Below, in pieces: positions 5,424-5,767 of a stretch of 5,767 nucleotides of DNA (position 1 is its first letter; the number at the start of each line of letters is the position of its first letter). The DNA is taken from positions 1 through 5,767 of the forward strand of contig JASHXW010000025.1 of assembly GCA_030043395.1 (NCBI GenBank), given 5' to 3'. Made by a program: the position numbers and the translations under genes. The notes beneath the pieces were generated by a model. It searched no databases and was not told where the DNA came from. It saw nothing but the letters and a program-made list of their open reading frames with translations. This stretch comes from Streptosporangiaceae bacterium (GTDB lineage: Bacteria > Actinomycetota > Actinomycetes > Streptosporangiales > Streptosporangiaceae).

Positions 5424-5767
5424 TCAGAACTTCTCTGCCTCGGGGATGACGCGGTCGCCGATGATCTCGAGCGGCGTGATCTCCGAGACGTTCATCACGC
5501 GGCCGTGCGCGTGCGTGAAGCCCAGGGCGGCCAGGTCGCGCAACTGCTCAAGCATCGCGTCCACGTTCTCGCCCTTCGGGCCAGTGTCGAAGTGGAACAT
5601 GACGGTCTTCTCGATGTCGTCGTAGTTCCGCCCGACCGCCTCGCAATGCTCGCGCAGGACGTCGAGCTTGCGCGCCACGTCGGGACTGGCAAACAGGTTG
5701 CACGCCTGGGCGTACTTCGCTACCAGGCGAAGCGTCTTGCGTTCTCCGCCGCCGCCGATCAGGATCG
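5424..5767 (-). CDS. LLM-class F420-dependent oxidoreductase (C-terminal part, runs off the right edge)
   Basis: The last 113 residues of a luciferase-like monooxygenase-fold protein (TIM barrel). The visible part begins ILIGGGGERKTLRLVAKYAQ, the cofactor-phosphate loop region typical of F420-dependent family members. It continues through ACNLFASPDVARKLDVLREH, CEAVGRNYDDIEKTVMFHFD, a helix near DAMLEQLRDLAALGFTHAH, and ends IPEAEKF. The IGGGGERKTLRLVAKYAD style matches the Rv1855c-like subgroup, where F420 rather than FMN is the expected cofactor. An FMN enzyme cannot be excluded from this fragment. The substrate is not known. The start is outside the window. Its stop (5426-5424) lies 7 bases before the PPOX-family start, so the two F420-type enzymes form an operon. 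Confidence 0.88.
   Translation of the reverse strand, partial: ILIGGGGERKTLRLVAKYAQACNLFASPDVARKLDVLREHCEAVGRNYDDIEKTVMFHFDTGPKGENVDAMLEQLRDLAALGFTHAHGRVMNVSEITPLEIIGDRVIPEAEKF

Noticed and set aside
4433..5449. Long plus-strand open frame (338 codons) spanning parts of three minus-strand genes
   Set aside because: It is antisense to the phosphotransferase and the PPOX-family gene, has Arg/Gln/Ala-rich composition with no recognisable domain, and is a by-product of GC-rich third positions in the real genes.
1..5767. CRISPR array, tRNA/rRNA gene, insertion sequence or prophage elements
   Set aside because: No regularly spaced repeats, cloverleaf or rRNA-like stretches, transposase motifs or terminal inverted repeats were seen; codon style is uniform across the window.

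Overview
The window looks like a chromosomal segment of a GC-rich, F420-producing actinobacterium. Evidence for this is the strong G/C third-position bias, Arg used in place of Lys, GTG starts, two enzymes of F420-linked families side by side, hopanoid/squalene genes, and two start codons that sit only 6 bases behind a TANNNT-like -10 box (leaderless style). I cannot name the genus. Seven genes are recognisable, plus one possible 13-codon leader peptide. Two genes, at the left and right ends, run off the window.

Left part (1-1751): a minus-strand pair, hpnC (complete) followed after 7 bases by hpnD (5' part only). These are the squalene-forming steps of hopanoid or squalene-derived lipid synthesis. 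HpnD joins two farnesyl diphosphates to presqualene diphosphate, and HpnC converts that to hydroxysqualene. An HpnE-type reductase and a squalene-hopene cyclase would be expected further left, outside the window. A gene-free stretch of about 320 bases separates hpnC from a divergent TetR-family regulator. It contains repeated TTGCGAAC boxes and small inverted repeats that may be operators.

Middle (1752-4924): the TetR-type regulator (plus strand) converges, with a 33-base gap, on a minus-strand pair. That pair is an APH-like phosphotransferase with an unusual catalytic motif and no lysine at all, followed 59 bases later by a secreted lipoprotein that is probably a beta-propeller of unknown function.

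Right part (4925-5767): a 90-base spacer holds two overlapping, mutually exclusive hairpins and a candidate promoter for the phosphotransferase. Beyond it, reading toward it on the minus strand, are a luciferase-like F420-family oxidoreductase (C-terminal part only) and a small F420/PPOX-family flavin-type oxidoreductase, 7 bases apart and evidently one operon.

The gene content is mostly ordinary actinobacterial core or accessory metabolism, and I do not see a convincing new defence or mobile system. The most interesting signals are regulatory (shared promoter geometry, a possible coupled leader ORF, operator-like repeats) and the atypical kinase-fold protein.
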